Below are positions 24,196 to 33,068 of a stretch of 64,000 bases of DNA, in pieces. The notes below the pieces were generated by a model. The model worked only from the letters and a program-made list of their open reading frames with translations, did not search any database and was not told where the DNA came from. Both the position numbers and the translations under genes were made by a program. Position 1 is the first letter of the stretch. Each line of letters begins with the position of its first letter. The stretch spans positions 4,650,001 to 4,714,000 of the forward strand of contig NZ_CP021978.1 in assembly GCF_004803895.1 (NCBI RefSeq), given 5' to 3'. The stretch comes from Streptomyces hawaiiensis (GTDB lineage: Bacteria > Actinomycetota > Actinomycetes > Streptomycetales > Streptomycetaceae).

Positions 24196-25215
24196 GTGCT
24201 CTACGGGATCAGCGCCGCCGCCACCGCCCTCCTCCTCACTGCCCTGCTCGCGGCCGCCCTGCGGACCCCCGCCCTGCGGCTGCGGCTGGTCGAGCGGCGG
24301 CGGCAGCGGGACGTGCCGTTGTCCGGGGGTGTGGCCGTCGTGCTCGTCACGGGGCTGGTCGTGGTGGCCGGGGAGTGGCTCGAGGTGGCGCCGCCCGCCG
24401 ACGGGACGCGGGCGGTGCTCGTCGCCGCGGGTGCCGTCGCCCTGCTCGGGCTCGTCGACGACGTGTGGCGGTTGCGGCGACGGGTGCTGGTCGCCGGTAC
24501 GGCCGTGGCGGCCGCGTGTGTCGTGCCGTACGGGGAGACGGGGGTGGGGACCGGGCTGCTGGCCGTCGCGTGGGTCGTGGGGATGGTGTTCGGCTTCCGG
24601 GGGCTCGATCACGCCGACGGGCTGGCGGGTGCGGTCGGGGTCGTCGCCGCCTTCGGGGTGGCGGCCTGCGCGGCCGTCGAGGTGATGGACGGGATCGCGG
24701 GGCTGATGAGCGTGCTGGCCGCCGCGCTGACCGGGTTTCTGCTGCACAACTGGCACCCCGCGCGCGTGGCGCTGGGCAGTTGCGGGTCCATGTCGGCCGG
24801 GTTCGTGATCGCCGTGGGAGCCGTGTACGCCCGGGCCGGGTTCGGGGTCGGGGAGAGCGCGGGGGTCCTGTTCGCGCTGACCGCCGTGGTGGGTGCCGAT
24901 GCCGTACTTGTGCTGGGGGCGCGGCGGTTGGGCGGGCGGGGTGTGTTGCGCAGCGGGCCCGATCATCTCGCGCACCGGCTGCGGCGGCTCGGGCTGACCG
25001 CGCCGGGGGCGAGTCTGCTGCTCGGAATCGGGGCGTTGTCAGGGATGCTCGTCGGGGTACTCGCGCATGCCGGCCGGGTCGGGACCGACGCCCTGTGGTG
25101 GGTGGCGGGAGGAGCCCTGGTCGTCGTGCTCGCCCTCTCCCGTGTCCCTGTGTACGGCCCTCGACGCAGCGTATCGCCGCAGGTCGGAGCGCCCTTGCGT
25201 GTAAGGAACGGATAA
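24196..25215 (+). CDS. MraY/WecA-like polyprenyl-phosphate sugar-1-phosphate transferase
   Basis: About 339 aa from GTG 24196; an in-frame ATG at 24151 would prepend 15 residues encoded by promoter-like AT-rich DNA. The protein has about ten transmembrane spans. Family motifs are VPLSGGVAV (residues ~37-45), the Asp pair LLGLVDDVWRL (~80) and FRGLDHADGLAGAVG, corresponding to the catalytic Asp loop (usually xNxxDGxxGL). The usual Asn is replaced by His (DHADGLA). These enzymes attach a sugar-1-phosphate to undecaprenyl phosphate. A plausible role is teichoic acid or glycan initiation; substrate unknown. Confidence 0.72.
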   Translation: MLYGISAAATALLLTALLAAALRTPALRLRLVERRRQRDVPLSGGVAVVLVTGLVVVAGEWLEVAPPADGTRAVLVAAGAVALLGLVDDVWRLRRRVLVAGTAVAAACVVPYGETGVGTGLLAVAWVVGMVFGFRGLDHADGLAGAVGVVAAFGVAACAAVEVMDGIAGLMSVLAAALTGFLLHNWHPARVALGSCGSMSAGFVIAVGAVYARAGFGVGESAGVLFALTAVVGADAVLVLGARRLGGRGVLRSGPDHLAHRLRRLGLTAPGASLLLGIGALSGMLVGVLAHAGRVGTDALWWVAGGALVVVLALSRVPVYGPRRSVSPQVGAPLRVRNG

Positions 25216-25217
25216 GA

Positions 25218-25238
25218 GTTGAGCCTGCCCGACTCAGC
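25218..25238. promoter_or_regulatory. Degenerate HAIR operator upstream of dnaK
   Basis: GTTGAGC-N7-ACTCAGC matches most positions of the HspR-binding inverted repeat CTTGAGT-N7-ACTCAAG. It lies 52 bp upstream of a perfect copy and overlaps the presumed promoter, so HspR could bind cooperatively. Confidence 0.6.
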
Positions 25239-25242
25239 TCTG

Positions 25243-25271
25243 TTGACCGGTGGGGAGCCGTCGTGCACACT
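25243..25271 (+). promoter_or_regulatory. Putative dnaK promoter
   Basis: TTGACC (25243-25248) and CACACT (25266-25271) are separated by 17 bp and lie between and into the two HAIR elements. The -10 is a weak match. Repression by HspR at overlapping HAIR sites is established for Streptomyces dnaK. Confidence 0.45.
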
Positions 25272-25290
25272 TGAGTCCGTTCCACTCAAG
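25270..25290. promoter_or_regulatory. Perfect HAIR operator for HspR
   Basis: CTTGAGT-CCGTTCC-ACTCAAG is an exact copy of the HspR-associated inverted repeat, 19 bp upstream of the dnaK start. HspR, encoded by the last gene of this operon, binds it with DnaK as co-repressor in Streptomyces. Confidence 0.93.
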
Positions 25291-25309
25291 TCAGCTGGAG
25301 GAATCAACC

Positions 25310-27163
25310 ATGGCACGTGCGGTCGGCATCGACCTGGGCACGACTAACTCCGTCGTCAGCGTTCTGGAGGGCGGCGAGCCCACCGTCATCACCAACGCCG
25401 AGGGCGCCAGGACCACGCCGTCCGTCGTCGCCTTCGCCAAGAACGGTGAGGTGCTCGTCGGAGAGGTGGCCAAGCGTCAGGCGGTCACCAACGTGGACCG
25501 GACCATTCGGTCGGTCAAGCGGCACATGGGCACCGACTGGAAGATCGAGCTGGACGGGAAGCCCTTCAACCCGCAGCAGATCAGCGCCTTCGTGCTCCAG
25601 AAGCTCAAGCGGGACGCCGAGTCCTACCTGGGCGAGAAGGTGACCGACGCGGTCATCACCGTCCCGGCGTACTTCAACGACTCCGAGCGTCAGGCCACGA
25701 AGGAGGCCGGCGAGATCGCCGGCCTGAACGTGCTGCGCATCGTCAACGAGCCGACCGCGGCCGCGCTGGCGTACGGCCTCGACAAGGACGACCAGACCAT
25801 CCTGGTCTTCGACCTCGGTGGCGGTACGTTCGACGTCTCGCTGCTGGAGATCGGCGATGGCGTCGTCGAGGTGAAGGCCACCAACGGTGACAACCACCTC
25901 GGTGGTGACGACTGGGACCAGCGCGTCGTCGACTACCTGGTCCAGCAGTTCCAGTCCGGCCACGGCGTGGACCTGGGCAAGGACAAGATGGCCCTGCAGC
26001 GTCTGCGCGAGGCCGCCGAGAAGGCGAAGATCGAGCTGTCCTCGTCCACCGAGACCTCGATCAACCTGCCCTACATCACCGCCTCCGCCGAGGGCCCCCT
26101 GCACCTCGACGAGAAGCTCACCCGCGCCCAGTTCCAGCAGCTGACCGCGGACCTCCTGGAGCGCTGCAAGACGCCGTTCCACAACGTCATCAAGGACGCC
26201 GGCATCTCCATCAGCGAGATCGACCACGTCGTCCTGGTCGGCGGTTCGACCCGTATGCCCGCCGTCGCGGAGCTCGTCAAGGAGCTGACCGGCGGCAAGG
26301 ACGCCAACAAGGGCGTCAACCCGGACGAGGTCGTCGCCATCGGCGCCGTCCTGCAGGCCGGTGTCCTCAAGGGCGAGGTCAAGGACGTCCTGCTCCTCGA
26401 CGTCACCCCGCTGTCCCTCGGTATCGAGACCAAGGGCGGCATCATGACCAAGCTCATCGAGCGGAACACGACGATCCCGACCAAGCGGTCCGAGATCTTC
26501 ACCACCGCCGAGGACAACCAGCCGTCCGTGCAGATCCAGGTCTACCAGGGCGAGCGCGAGATCGCGGCGTACAACAAGAAGCTCGGGATGTTCGAGCTGA
26601 CCGGTCTGCCGCCGGCGCCCCGCGGCGTCCCGCAGATCGAGGTGTCCTTCGACATCGACGCCAACGGCATCATGCACGTGACCGCCAAGGACCTGGGCAC
26701 GGGCAAGGAGCAGAAGATGACCGTCACCGGCGGCTCCTCGCTGCCGAAGGACGAGGTCGACCGCATGCGCCAGGAGGCCGAGCAGTACGCGGAGGAGGAC
26801 CACAAGCGCCGCGAGGCCGCCGAGTCCCGCAACCAGGGCGAGCAGCTCGTCTACCAGACCGAGAAGTTCCTCAAGGACAACGAGGACAAGGTCCCGGGCG
26901 AGATCAAGACCGAGGTCGAGGAAGCCGTCGCCGAGCTGAAGGAGAAGCTCAAGGGCGAGGACTCCACCGAGATCCGCACCGCCACGGAGAAGGTCGCGGC
27001 CGTCTCCCAGAAGCTCGGCCAGGCCATGTACGCGGACGCGGGCGCGGCCCAGGCCGCCGGTGGCCCCGCCGGTGACGCGGGTGCCGCCGGTGGTGCCAAG
27101 GCCGACGACGACGTCGTCGACGCCGAGATCGTGGACGACGAGCGGAAGGATGGTGCCGCGTGA
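25310..27163 (+). CDS. dnaK: Chaperone DnaK (Hsp70)
   Basis: A 617-aa Hsp70 starting at ATG 25310 behind GGAGG. The nucleotide-binding domain (1-~360) has GIDLGTTNS, VFDLGGGTFDVS and VLVGGSTRMPAV. The linker is DVLLLDVTPLSLG, and the substrate-binding and lid domains follow, ending in a Gly/Ala-rich tail and acidic DDDVVDAEIVDDE. It refolds and protects proteins using ATP with DnaJ and GrpE, and acts with HspR as co-repressor of its own operon. The stop overlaps the grpE GTG. Two HAIR sites precede it. Confidence 0.98.
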   Translation: MARAVGIDLGTTNSVVSVLEGGEPTVITNAEGARTTPSVVAFAKNGEVLVGEVAKRQAVTNVDRTIRSVKRHMGTDWKIELDGKPFNPQQISAFVLQKLKRDAESYLGEKVTDAVITVPAYFNDSERQATKEAGEIAGLNVLRIVNEPTAAALAYGLDKDDQTILVFDLGGGTFDVSLLEIGDGVVEVKATNGDNHLGGDDWDQRVVDYLVQQFQSGHGVDLGKDKMALQRLREAAEKAKIELSSSTETSINLPYITASAEGPLHLDEKLTRAQFQQLTADLLERCKTPFHNVIKDAGISISEIDHVVLVGGSTRMPAVAELVKELTGGKDANKGVNPDEVVAIGAVLQAGVLKGEVKDVLLLDVTPLSLGIETKGGIMTKLIERNTTIPTKRSEIFTTAEDNQPSVQIQVYQGEREIAAYNKKLGMFELTGLPPAPRGVPQIEVSFDIDANGIMHVTAKDLGTGKEQKMTVTGGSSLPKDEVDRMRQEAEQYAEEDHKRREAAESRNQGEQLVYQTEKFLKDNEDKVPGEIKTEVEEAVAELKEKLKGEDSTEIRTATEKVAAVSQKLGQAMYADAGAAQAAGGPAGDAGAAGGAKADDDVVDAEIVDDERKDGAA

Positions 27164-27816
27164 CGGAGGAGACCCCGGGCTTCGACGAGCAGCAGCCCGA
27201 CGTCCCTTCCGGCGCCACCTCCGACGACGCCGAGCCGAAGGCCGCCTCCCCCTCCGCGGAGGAGGGGGCGGCCCCGGCCGGGGACACGGGCCAGGACGTG
27301 GCTCTGGTGGCCCAGCTGGACCAGGCCCGCACGGCGCTCAGCGAGCGCACCGCGGACCTCCAGCGCCTCCAGGCCGAGTTCCAGAACTACCGCCGCCGGG
27401 TCGAGCGCGACCGGATCGCGGTCAAGGAGATCGCCATCGCGAATCTCCTGACCGAGCTCCTGCCCGTGCTCGACGACATCGGCCGCGCGCGTGAACACGG
27501 CGAACTGGTCGGCGGCTTCAAGTCCGTCGCCGAGTCGCTGGAGGGCACCGCGGCGAAGATGGGCCTGCAGCAGTTCGGCAAGGAGGGCGAGCCCTTCGAC
27601 CCGACGATCCACGAGGCCCTGATGCACAGCTACGCACCGGACGTCACCGAGACGACGTGCGTGGCGATTCTGCAGCCCGGGTACCGGATCGGCGAGCGCA
27701 CCATCCGCCCCGCGCGGGTGGCGGTGGCCGAACCCCAGCCGGGGGCGCAGACGGTCAAGGCGGACGAGTCCGCCGACGCCGAGGACAAGGAGAGCGGTGG
27801 CCCGGACGAGGGCTGA
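27160..27816 (+). CDS. grpE: Nucleotide exchange factor GrpE
   Basis: A 218-aa GrpE starting at GTG 27160, overlapping the dnaK stop by 4 bp. A disordered acidic N-terminus (~50 aa) precedes the long coiled coil LVAQLDQARTALSERTADLQ and FQNYRRRVERDR. The beta-domain contains FDPTIHEALMHSYAPDVTE and IGERTIRPARVAVAEPQ. It dimerises and releases ADP from DnaK. It is the second gene of the HspR-controlled operon. Confidence 0.97.
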   Translation: MTEETPGFDEQQPDVPSGATSDDAEPKAASPSAEEGAAPAGDTGQDVALVAQLDQARTALSERTADLQRLQAEFQNYRRRVERDRIAVKEIAIANLLTELLPVLDDIGRAREHGELVGGFKSVAESLEGTAAKMGLQQFGKEGEPFDPTIHEALMHSYAPDVTETTCVAILQPGYRIGERTIRPARVAVAEPQPGAQTVKADESADAEDKESGGPDEG

Positions 27817-27849
27817 CGTCATAGACGAAGGGAAGGAGGGACGTCGAGG

Positions 27850-29037
27850 ATGAGCACCAAGGACTTCATCGAGAAGGACTACTACAAGGTCCTCGGCGTC
27901 CCCAAGGACGCCACCGAGGCCGAGATCAAGAAGGCGTACCGGAAGCTCGCCCGCGAGTTCCACCCGGACGCCAACAAGGGCAACGTCAGGGCGGAGGAGC
28001 GCTTCAAGGAGATCTCCGAGGCCAACGACATCCTCGGCGACCCCAAGAAGCGCAAGGAGTACGACGACGCGCGCGCCCTCTTCGGCAACGGCGGCTTCCG
28101 CCCGGGGCCGGGCGGCGCGGGCGGCTCCTTCAACTTCGACCTGGGCGACCTCTTCGGAGGCGGTGCCCAGGGCGGCGGTCAGGGAGCCGGCGGCTTCGGC
28201 GGCGGACTCGGTGACGTCTTCGGGGGCCTGTTCAACCGCGGTGGCGCGGGCGGCCCGGGGACGCGCACGCACCCCCGGCGCGGCCAGGACATCGAGTCCG
28301 AGGTCACGCTCAGCTTCACCGAGGCGATCGAGGGCGCGACGGTCCCGCTGCGGATGTCGTCGCAGTCGCCCTGCAAGGCCTGTTCGGGCACCGGCGACAA
28401 GAACGGCACACCGCGCGTGTGCCCGACCTGCGTCGGCACCGGGCAGGTCGCCCGGGGCAGCGGCGGCGGCTTCTCCCTCACCGACCCCTGTCCGGACTGC
28501 AAGGGCCGCGGCCTGATCGCGGAGAACGCCTGCGAGGTCTGCAAGGGCAGCGGCCGGGCCAAGTCCTCGCGGACCATGCAGGTGCGCATCCCCGCGGGCG
28601 TCAGCGACGGCCAGCGGATCCGGCTGCGCGGCAAGGGAGCGCCGGGTGAGCGCGGCGGCCCGGCGGGTGATCTGTACGTCGTCGTGCACGTGGACTCCCA
28701 CCCGGTGTTCGGCCGCAAGGAGGACAACCTCACGGTCACCGTCCCGGTGACCTTCTCGGAGGCGGCCCTCGGCGGCGAGGTGCGGGTGCCGACGCTCGGC
28801 GGCCCGCCCGTCACGCTGAAGCTGCCGCCGGGCACGCCCAACGGGCGCACCATGCGCGCCCGGGGCAAGGGCGCGGTCCGCAAGGACGGCACCCGCGGCG
28901 ACCTCCTGGTCACCGTGGAGGTGAGTGTTCCGAAGGACCTGACGGGGAAGGCTCGTGACGCACTCGAGGCGTATCGCGAGGCGACCGCGGGTGAGGATCC
29001 GCGGGCGGATCTGTTCCAGGCCGCGAAGGGAGCATGA
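27850..29037 (+). CDS. dnaJ: Chaperone DnaJ (type I)
   Basis: A 395-aa type I Hsp40. The J domain (residues ~9-75) includes FHPDANKG with the HPD triad, then a Gly/Phe-rich region to ~150. The zinc-finger domain has four CxxCxGxG repeats (CKACSGTG, CPTCVGTG, CPDCKGRG, CEVCKGSG), followed by C-terminal beta-barrels. It stimulates DnaK ATPase and delivers substrates. The stop overlaps hspR by ATGA. A GAAGGGAAGGAGGGA-rich Shine-Dalgarno region lies in the 33-bp gap after grpE. Confidence 0.97.
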   Translation: MSTKDFIEKDYYKVLGVPKDATEAEIKKAYRKLAREFHPDANKGNVRAEERFKEISEANDILGDPKKRKEYDDARALFGNGGFRPGPGGAGGSFNFDLGDLFGGGAQGGGQGAGGFGGGLGDVFGGLFNRGGAGGPGTRTHPRRGQDIESEVTLSFTEAIEGATVPLRMSSQSPCKACSGTGDKNGTPRVCPTCVGTGQVARGSGGGFSLTDPCPDCKGRGLIAENACEVCKGSGRAKSSRTMQVRIPAGVSDGQRIRLRGKGAPGERGGPAGDLYVVVHVDSHPVFGRKEDNLTVTVPVTFSEAALGGEVRVPTLGGPPVTLKLPPGTPNGRTMRARGKGAVRKDGTRGDLLVTVEVSVPKDLTGKARDALEAYREATAGEDPRADLFQAAKGA

Positions 29038-29495
29038 GTCAGATGGACGGTCGTCGGCGCAACCCGTATGAACTGACCGAGGAAACCCCGGTCTACGTCA
29101 TCTCGGTGGCGGCGCAGCTGTCCGGCCTGCACCCCCAGACCCTGCGCCAGTACGACCGGCTGGGCCTGGTGTCCCCGGACCGCACCGCGGGCCGGGGCCG
29201 CCGTTACTCGGCCCGCGACATCGAACTGCTGCGCACCGTCCAGCAGTTGTCGCAGGACGAGGGCATCAACCTGGCCGGTATCAAGCGCATCATCGAACTG
29301 GAGAACCAGGTCGCCGCGCTCCAGGCCCGGGTGGCCGAGCTGGAGGACGCGCTCGACGGCGCGGCCGCGGCGATGCGGCAGCGGGAGGCGGCGGTGCACG
29401 CGTCGTACCGCCGCGACCTGGTGCCGTACCAGGAGGTGCAGCAGACCAGCGCGCTGGTGGTGTGGCGGCCGAAGCGGCAGCAGCAGTCCGACTGA
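29034..29495 (+). CDS. hspR: Heat-shock repressor HspR (MerR family)
   Basis: A 153-aa MerR-like repressor, translationally coupled to dnaJ. The winged helix begins YVISVAAQLSGLHPQTLRQY (residues ~21-40) and continues LGLVSPDRTAGRGRRYSARD. A coiled coil (IIELENQVAALQARVAELED) mediates dimerisation. It represses dnaK, clpB and (in other Streptomyces) lon by binding HAIR sites. Sites in this window are at 25218, 25270 and 35349. The operon ends at the terminator at 29547-29570. Confidence 0.96.
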   Translation: MSQMDGRRRNPYELTEETPVYVISVAAQLSGLHPQTLRQYDRLGLVSPDRTAGRGRRYSARDIELLRTVQQLSQDEGINLAGIKRIIELENQVAALQARVAELEDALDGAAAAMRQREAAVHASYRRDLVPYQEVQQTSALVVWRPKRQQQSD

Positions 29496-29546
29496 CATCC
29501 ACTGACATCCGGCTGACGCGCATGCGCCCGTGAAAGGGCCGGGAAG

Positions 29547-29574
29547 GGGCCGGGAGGCGACTCCCGGCCCTTTT
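29547..29574 (+). terminator. Terminator of the dnaK operon
   Basis: A 10-bp stem GGGCCGGGAG / CTCCCGGCCC with a GCGA tetraloop is followed by TTTT. It lies 52 bp after the hspR stop. Confidence 0.9.
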
Positions 29575-29797
29575 CGTCTGTCTTGGCCTGGTTTCGCGTG
29601 GTCTCCCGTGGATGACCGGATGGTGCGTGTCACTTGAAGGCGATTCCGCAGAGTCTTCACAACTACTGCGGAGCGTGGTGTTGTCATCTCGTTAAGTGGT
29701 TCCGCTTGACGCTGGGGGCGCGTCCGCGTTGGCTTTTCAGACACATGGGCCACAAAGCTGTGCCCACGTCCGAATCACACGCGAAGTGAGCTCCCCC

Positions 29798-30904
29798 ATG
29801 CGTCGTATCGCCATATCCGTGGCAGCCGCCACGATGTCCGTCACGCTCGCCGGCTGCGGCGTGCTCAACGCGACCGGGAGCAGTGACGACGCGAGCCCGG
29901 CGAAGGGCAACGACATCACCGTCGGGCTGCTGCTGCCGGAGAAGGCGAACACGCGGTACGAGAACTTCGACTACCCCATCATCAAGACGAAGGTCGAGTC
30001 GCTCACCAACGACAAGGGCCGCGTCGAGTACGCCAACGCCGAGGCGAGCGCGGACAAGCAGGCCGGCCAGATGCAGCAGATGATCGACGACCGGGTCGAC
30101 GTGATCCTGCTGGACGCCGTGGACTCGCAGGCCATCGCGAGCGGCGTGAAGAAGGCGAAGGAGGCCGGCATTCCGGTCATCGCCTACGACCGGCTGGCCG
30201 AGGGCCCGATCGACGCGTACATCTCCTTCGACAACGAGTTGGTCGGCGAGGTCCAGGGGCGCACTCTGCTGGAGGCCATCGGCGAGAGCGCGAGCCTCTC
30301 CGACAAGATCGTCATGATGAACGGCTCGTCCACCGACCCGAACGCCAAGCAGTTCAAGGCGGGCGCGATGTCCGAGCTGAACGGCAAGGTGACGATCGCC
30401 GAGTCCTTCGACACCAAGGACTGGAAGCCGGAGAACGCCGAGGCCAACATGGCCGACGCGATCGAGAAGATCGGCAAGGGCGACATCGCTGCGGTGTACT
30501 CCGCCAACGACGGCATGGCGGGCGGCATCGTCAAGGCGCTGGAGGCCGCGGGCGTGACCGAGCTGCCGCCGATCACCGGGCAGGACGCGGAGCTGCCGGC
30601 CGTGCAGCGGATCATCAGCGGCGACCAGTACATGAGCGTGTACAAGTCGTACCCGCAGGAGGCGGAGAACGCCGCGGAGATGGCGGTCGCCAAGGTCCAG
30701 GGCCGCGACATCCAGTTCGCCGCCCTCACCCGCGACAAGGTCGACAGCCCCACGCACAAGGGCATCCCGGCACAGCTCGTGCCCGTGGTCGCGCTCACCA
30801 AGGAGAACATCAAGGACACGGTGGTCGCGGACGACATCTACAAGCTGTCGGACATCTGCACGGCCGAGTACAAGGCGGCTTGCCGGGCCATCGGCCTGAA
30901 GTAG
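29798..30904 (+). CDS. Sugar-binding lipoprotein (XylF-like), orphan
   Basis: A 368-aa periplasmic-binding-protein-like lipoprotein from ATG 29798. The signal peptide MRRIAISVAAATMSVTLAGC ends in lipobox LAGC, so Cys20 is lipid-modified. The Peripla_BP_4 fold is recognisable from ITVGLLLPEKANTRYENFDY, DVILLDAVDSQAIASGV, GIPVIAYDRL, AVYSANDGMAGG and ITGQDAELPAVQRI. It resembles D-xylose/aldose-binding subunits of ABC importers. No permease or ATPase follows, unlike typical xylFGH clusters, so it may feed a transporter encoded elsewhere or have a sensing role. The substrate is inferred. Confidence 0.85.
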   Translation: MRRIAISVAAATMSVTLAGCGVLNATGSSDDASPAKGNDITVGLLLPEKANTRYENFDYPIIKTKVESLTNDKGRVEYANAEASADKQAGQMQQMIDDRVDVILLDAVDSQAIASGVKKAKEAGIPVIAYDRLAEGPIDAYISFDNELVGEVQGRTLLEAIGESASLSDKIVMMNGSSTDPNAKQFKAGAMSELNGKVTIAESFDTKDWKPENAEANMADAIEKIGKGDIAAVYSANDGMAGGIVKALEAAGVTELPPITGQDAELPAVQRIISGDQYMSVYKSYPQEAENAAEMAVAKVQGRDIQFAALTRDKVDSPTHKGIPAQLVPVVALTKENIKDTVVADDIYKLSDICTAEYKAACRAIGLK

Positions 30905-31081
30905 CCGCGTCGCGAGCCGGGTTCACCCACCCCCTGCGACCCTGACGACCCGAGGCTCCCTGATGCCCGTGCGAACCGGTGGTTTCCGGTGGCCGTCGCG
31001 CGGGGAGCCGTGTTGCGGAGCACGTCCGGTCCGCGCATAGTTGCGCTGCGGAAGACGGCGAAACCGGGGGTGGGATGGGCG

Positions 31082-32119
31082 ATGGCCGGGCACGGGGCGG
31101 ATGAGCATCCCCATGGTGCCGACCGACTGTGCGAGACCGGGGATCGCGTGTATTCCCGGGCCGTACGGCGCGGCCGGGTGCCGCGCCGGGACGCGGATCC
31201 GGTGCCCTGCCTGCTGGAACTCGCCCTGCTGCATCCGGACCCGGACGACATGGACTGGCTGGTGCCGACCTCCCCGCAGGAGGTCATGACCCGGCTGCTG
31301 CGCGGGATGTACGACGAGGTGAGCGCGAGCCAGCGGCGGCTGGGCTCGGCCGTCACGGCCGTCGAGTGGTACGCCGGTCTGGGCCGCCAGGTGCGGCCGG
31401 CCGCGTCGGCGGCGGAAGGCCCGGCGATCCGGGTCCTGGACGGACTCGCCCGGATCCAGGCCGCGATGGACGAGGCGACCCGGGCGTGCACGACCGAGGT
31501 GCTCACGGTGCAGCCCGGCGGCATCCGCCGCGAGGCGGAGCTTTCCGAGGGGCTGCACCGGGCGCTGGCGCTGCGCGGCCGGGGCGTGCGGATGCGGGAC
31601 CTGTACACGCATGTCGCCCGGCACGGGCAGGGGCTGCTGACCTATCTGGAGCTGATGGGCGACGCGGTCGAGGCGCGCACGCTGGACGAGGTGATCGACC
31701 GGCTGATCCTCTTCGACCGGACGGTGGCGTTCATCCCCGCCAACACCGACCGCACGATGGCCCTGGAGCTACGGCACCCGGCGCTCGTCGAATACCTCGG
31801 CACCGTCTTCGAACGGCTGTGGCGCCTGGCCATCCCCCTCACGGCCCCGCTCCCCGACACGGGCATCGAGGGCATCTCCCACCGGGAGCAGTCCATCGCG
31901 GCGCTGCTGGCGGAGGGACACCAGGACGCGGTCATCGCGGAACGTCTGGGGATCAGCGTACGGACGTGCCGGGCGCACATCGCGCGGCTGTCGGAGACGC
32001 TGGGGGCGGTGAGCCGGACGCAGTTGGGCGTACGCATCGCCCAGGCGGGCCTGGACGGCTCACAGCACTCGACCACGCCCCTCAGTCTTCCTGGTCAAGA
32101 ATCCCCGAGCGTCCGATGA
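31082..32119 (+). CDS. LuxR-HTH regulator with TrmB-like middle domain, copy 1
   Basis: A 345-aa regulator from ATG 31082. The N-terminal ~60 residues (LCETGDRVYSRAVRRGRVPR, PCLLELALLHPDPDD) are shared with the two paralogues nearby. The middle domain, with LTVQPGG, MRDLYTHVARHGQG and TVAFIPANTDRTMALELRHPALVEYL, resembles TrmB/PLD-like sensor domains. The C-terminus is a LuxR-type HTH (ISHREQSIAALLAEGHQDAV, LGISVRTCRAHI). Its 3' end overlaps the convergent copy 2 by 38 bp. The ligand is unknown. It probably belongs with the peptide cassette at 34.2 kb. Confidence 0.8.
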   Translation: MAGHGADEHPHGADRLCETGDRVYSRAVRRGRVPRRDADPVPCLLELALLHPDPDDMDWLVPTSPQEVMTRLLRGMYDEVSASQRRLGSAVTAVEWYAGLGRQVRPAASAAEGPAIRVLDGLARIQAAMDEATRACTTEVLTVQPGGIRREAELSEGLHRALALRGRGVRMRDLYTHVARHGQGLLTYLELMGDAVEARTLDEVIDRLILFDRTVAFIPANTDRTMALELRHPALVEYLGTVFERLWRLAIPLTAPLPDTGIEGISHREQSIAALLAEGHQDAVIAERLGISVRTCRAHIARLSETLGAVSRTQLGVRIAQAGLDGSQHSTTPLSLPGQESPSVR

Positions 32120-33068
32120 GGAACCCGAGCTGGGCCCTGCTCTGACTGCCCAGCGTCGCGGCGAGTTTGGCGATGTGGACGCGGGCGGTGCGGATGTTCA
32201 TGCCGAGCCGGTCGGCTATGACCGCGTCGGTGTGGCCTTCGACGAGGAGGGCGGCTATGGCGTGCTGGCGGGGGGTGATGCCGTTGCGGGAGGGCTGGGG
32301 GGCGGCTTCGGGGTACATGGGTGTGCCCAGGCGCCATAGGCGGTCGAAGGTGACGGCCAGGTGAGCCACGATGGCCGGATGCCGGATCTCCAGAGCGAGT
32401 TTGCCGTCCTCACCGGCCGGGACGAATGCCACTGAGCGGTCGATGAGGACAAGGCGGTCGGGGACTTCGTCCAGCGTGCGGATCTGAACGTCGCCCTTCA
32501 GGCGCTCGCAACGGGCCGCGATGATCGGAAAGTGGCGCAATGTGTGCGGGTACAGGGTGCGAATGCGGCAACCACGGTCCAGCGCTGCCTGATCACGGCC
32601 GAGCGAGGCGGCGTCGGCGATCTGACCGCGTTCACCGGTGAGTCCGGCCCGGGGCTGGACGGTGATCAACTCCTCGGAGGCGTCGGCCATGGCGTCGGTG
32701 ATGGCCTGGTTGATCCGCTGAGTGCCGGTGAGCAGCCGGACGGTGGGAGCGTCGGTGGCATTGGGGGGTGAGCCGGCGATCCGCATGAGGGAGCCGAACG
32801 TCTCGGTCAGCCGGGCCTCACGCTGCCGTTCGTTCGCGATCCGCTCCCCGGAGCTCCGCAGCAGCCGGTGCAGCGCGAGGAGCGGGGCGACGGGCTCCAA
32901 CCTGGCGGAGTCGTCGACGGCGGGGTGCAGCAGGCCCAGATCGACGAGGCAGGGGGCGGCCAGGGCGTCCTCCGTCGGCAGCCGCCCCTGGCGCACTGCC
33001 CGTTCGTAAAGTTCGGTGCCCGTGGAGCACAGGTCTTCCGTGCCGTGCTCGTGGTGCGGTGAACTCAC
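32082..33068 (-). CDS. LuxR-HTH regulator with TrmB-like middle domain, copy 2
   Basis: A 328-aa paralogue starting at GTG 33068, which overlaps the stop of copy 3 (GTGA). It has the same layout: LCSTGTELYERAVRQGRLP, then PCLVDLGLLHPAVDD, a sensor-like domain (ITVQPRAGLTGE, IRTLYPHTLRHFP, DRSVAFVPAGEDGKLALEI), and a C-terminal HTH (ITPRQHAIAALLVEGHTDAV, IRTARVHIAKLAATLG). Coupling to copy 3 suggests equal production and perhaps heteromers. Its last 38 bp are antisense to the end of copy 1. Confidence 0.8.
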   Translation of the reverse strand: MSSPHHEHGTEDLCSTGTELYERAVRQGRLPTEDALAAPCLVDLGLLHPAVDDSARLEPVAPLLALHRLLRSSGERIANERQREARLTETFGSLMRIAGSPPNATDAPTVRLLTGTQRINQAITDAMADASEELITVQPRAGLTGERGQIADAASLGRDQAALDRGCRIRTLYPHTLRHFPIIAARCERLKGDVQIRTLDEVPDRLVLIDRSVAFVPAGEDGKLALEIRHPAIVAHLAVTFDRLWRLGTPMYPEAAPQPSRNGITPRQHAIAALLVEGHTDAVIADRLGMNIRTARVHIAKLAATLGSQSRAQLGFLIGRSGILDQED

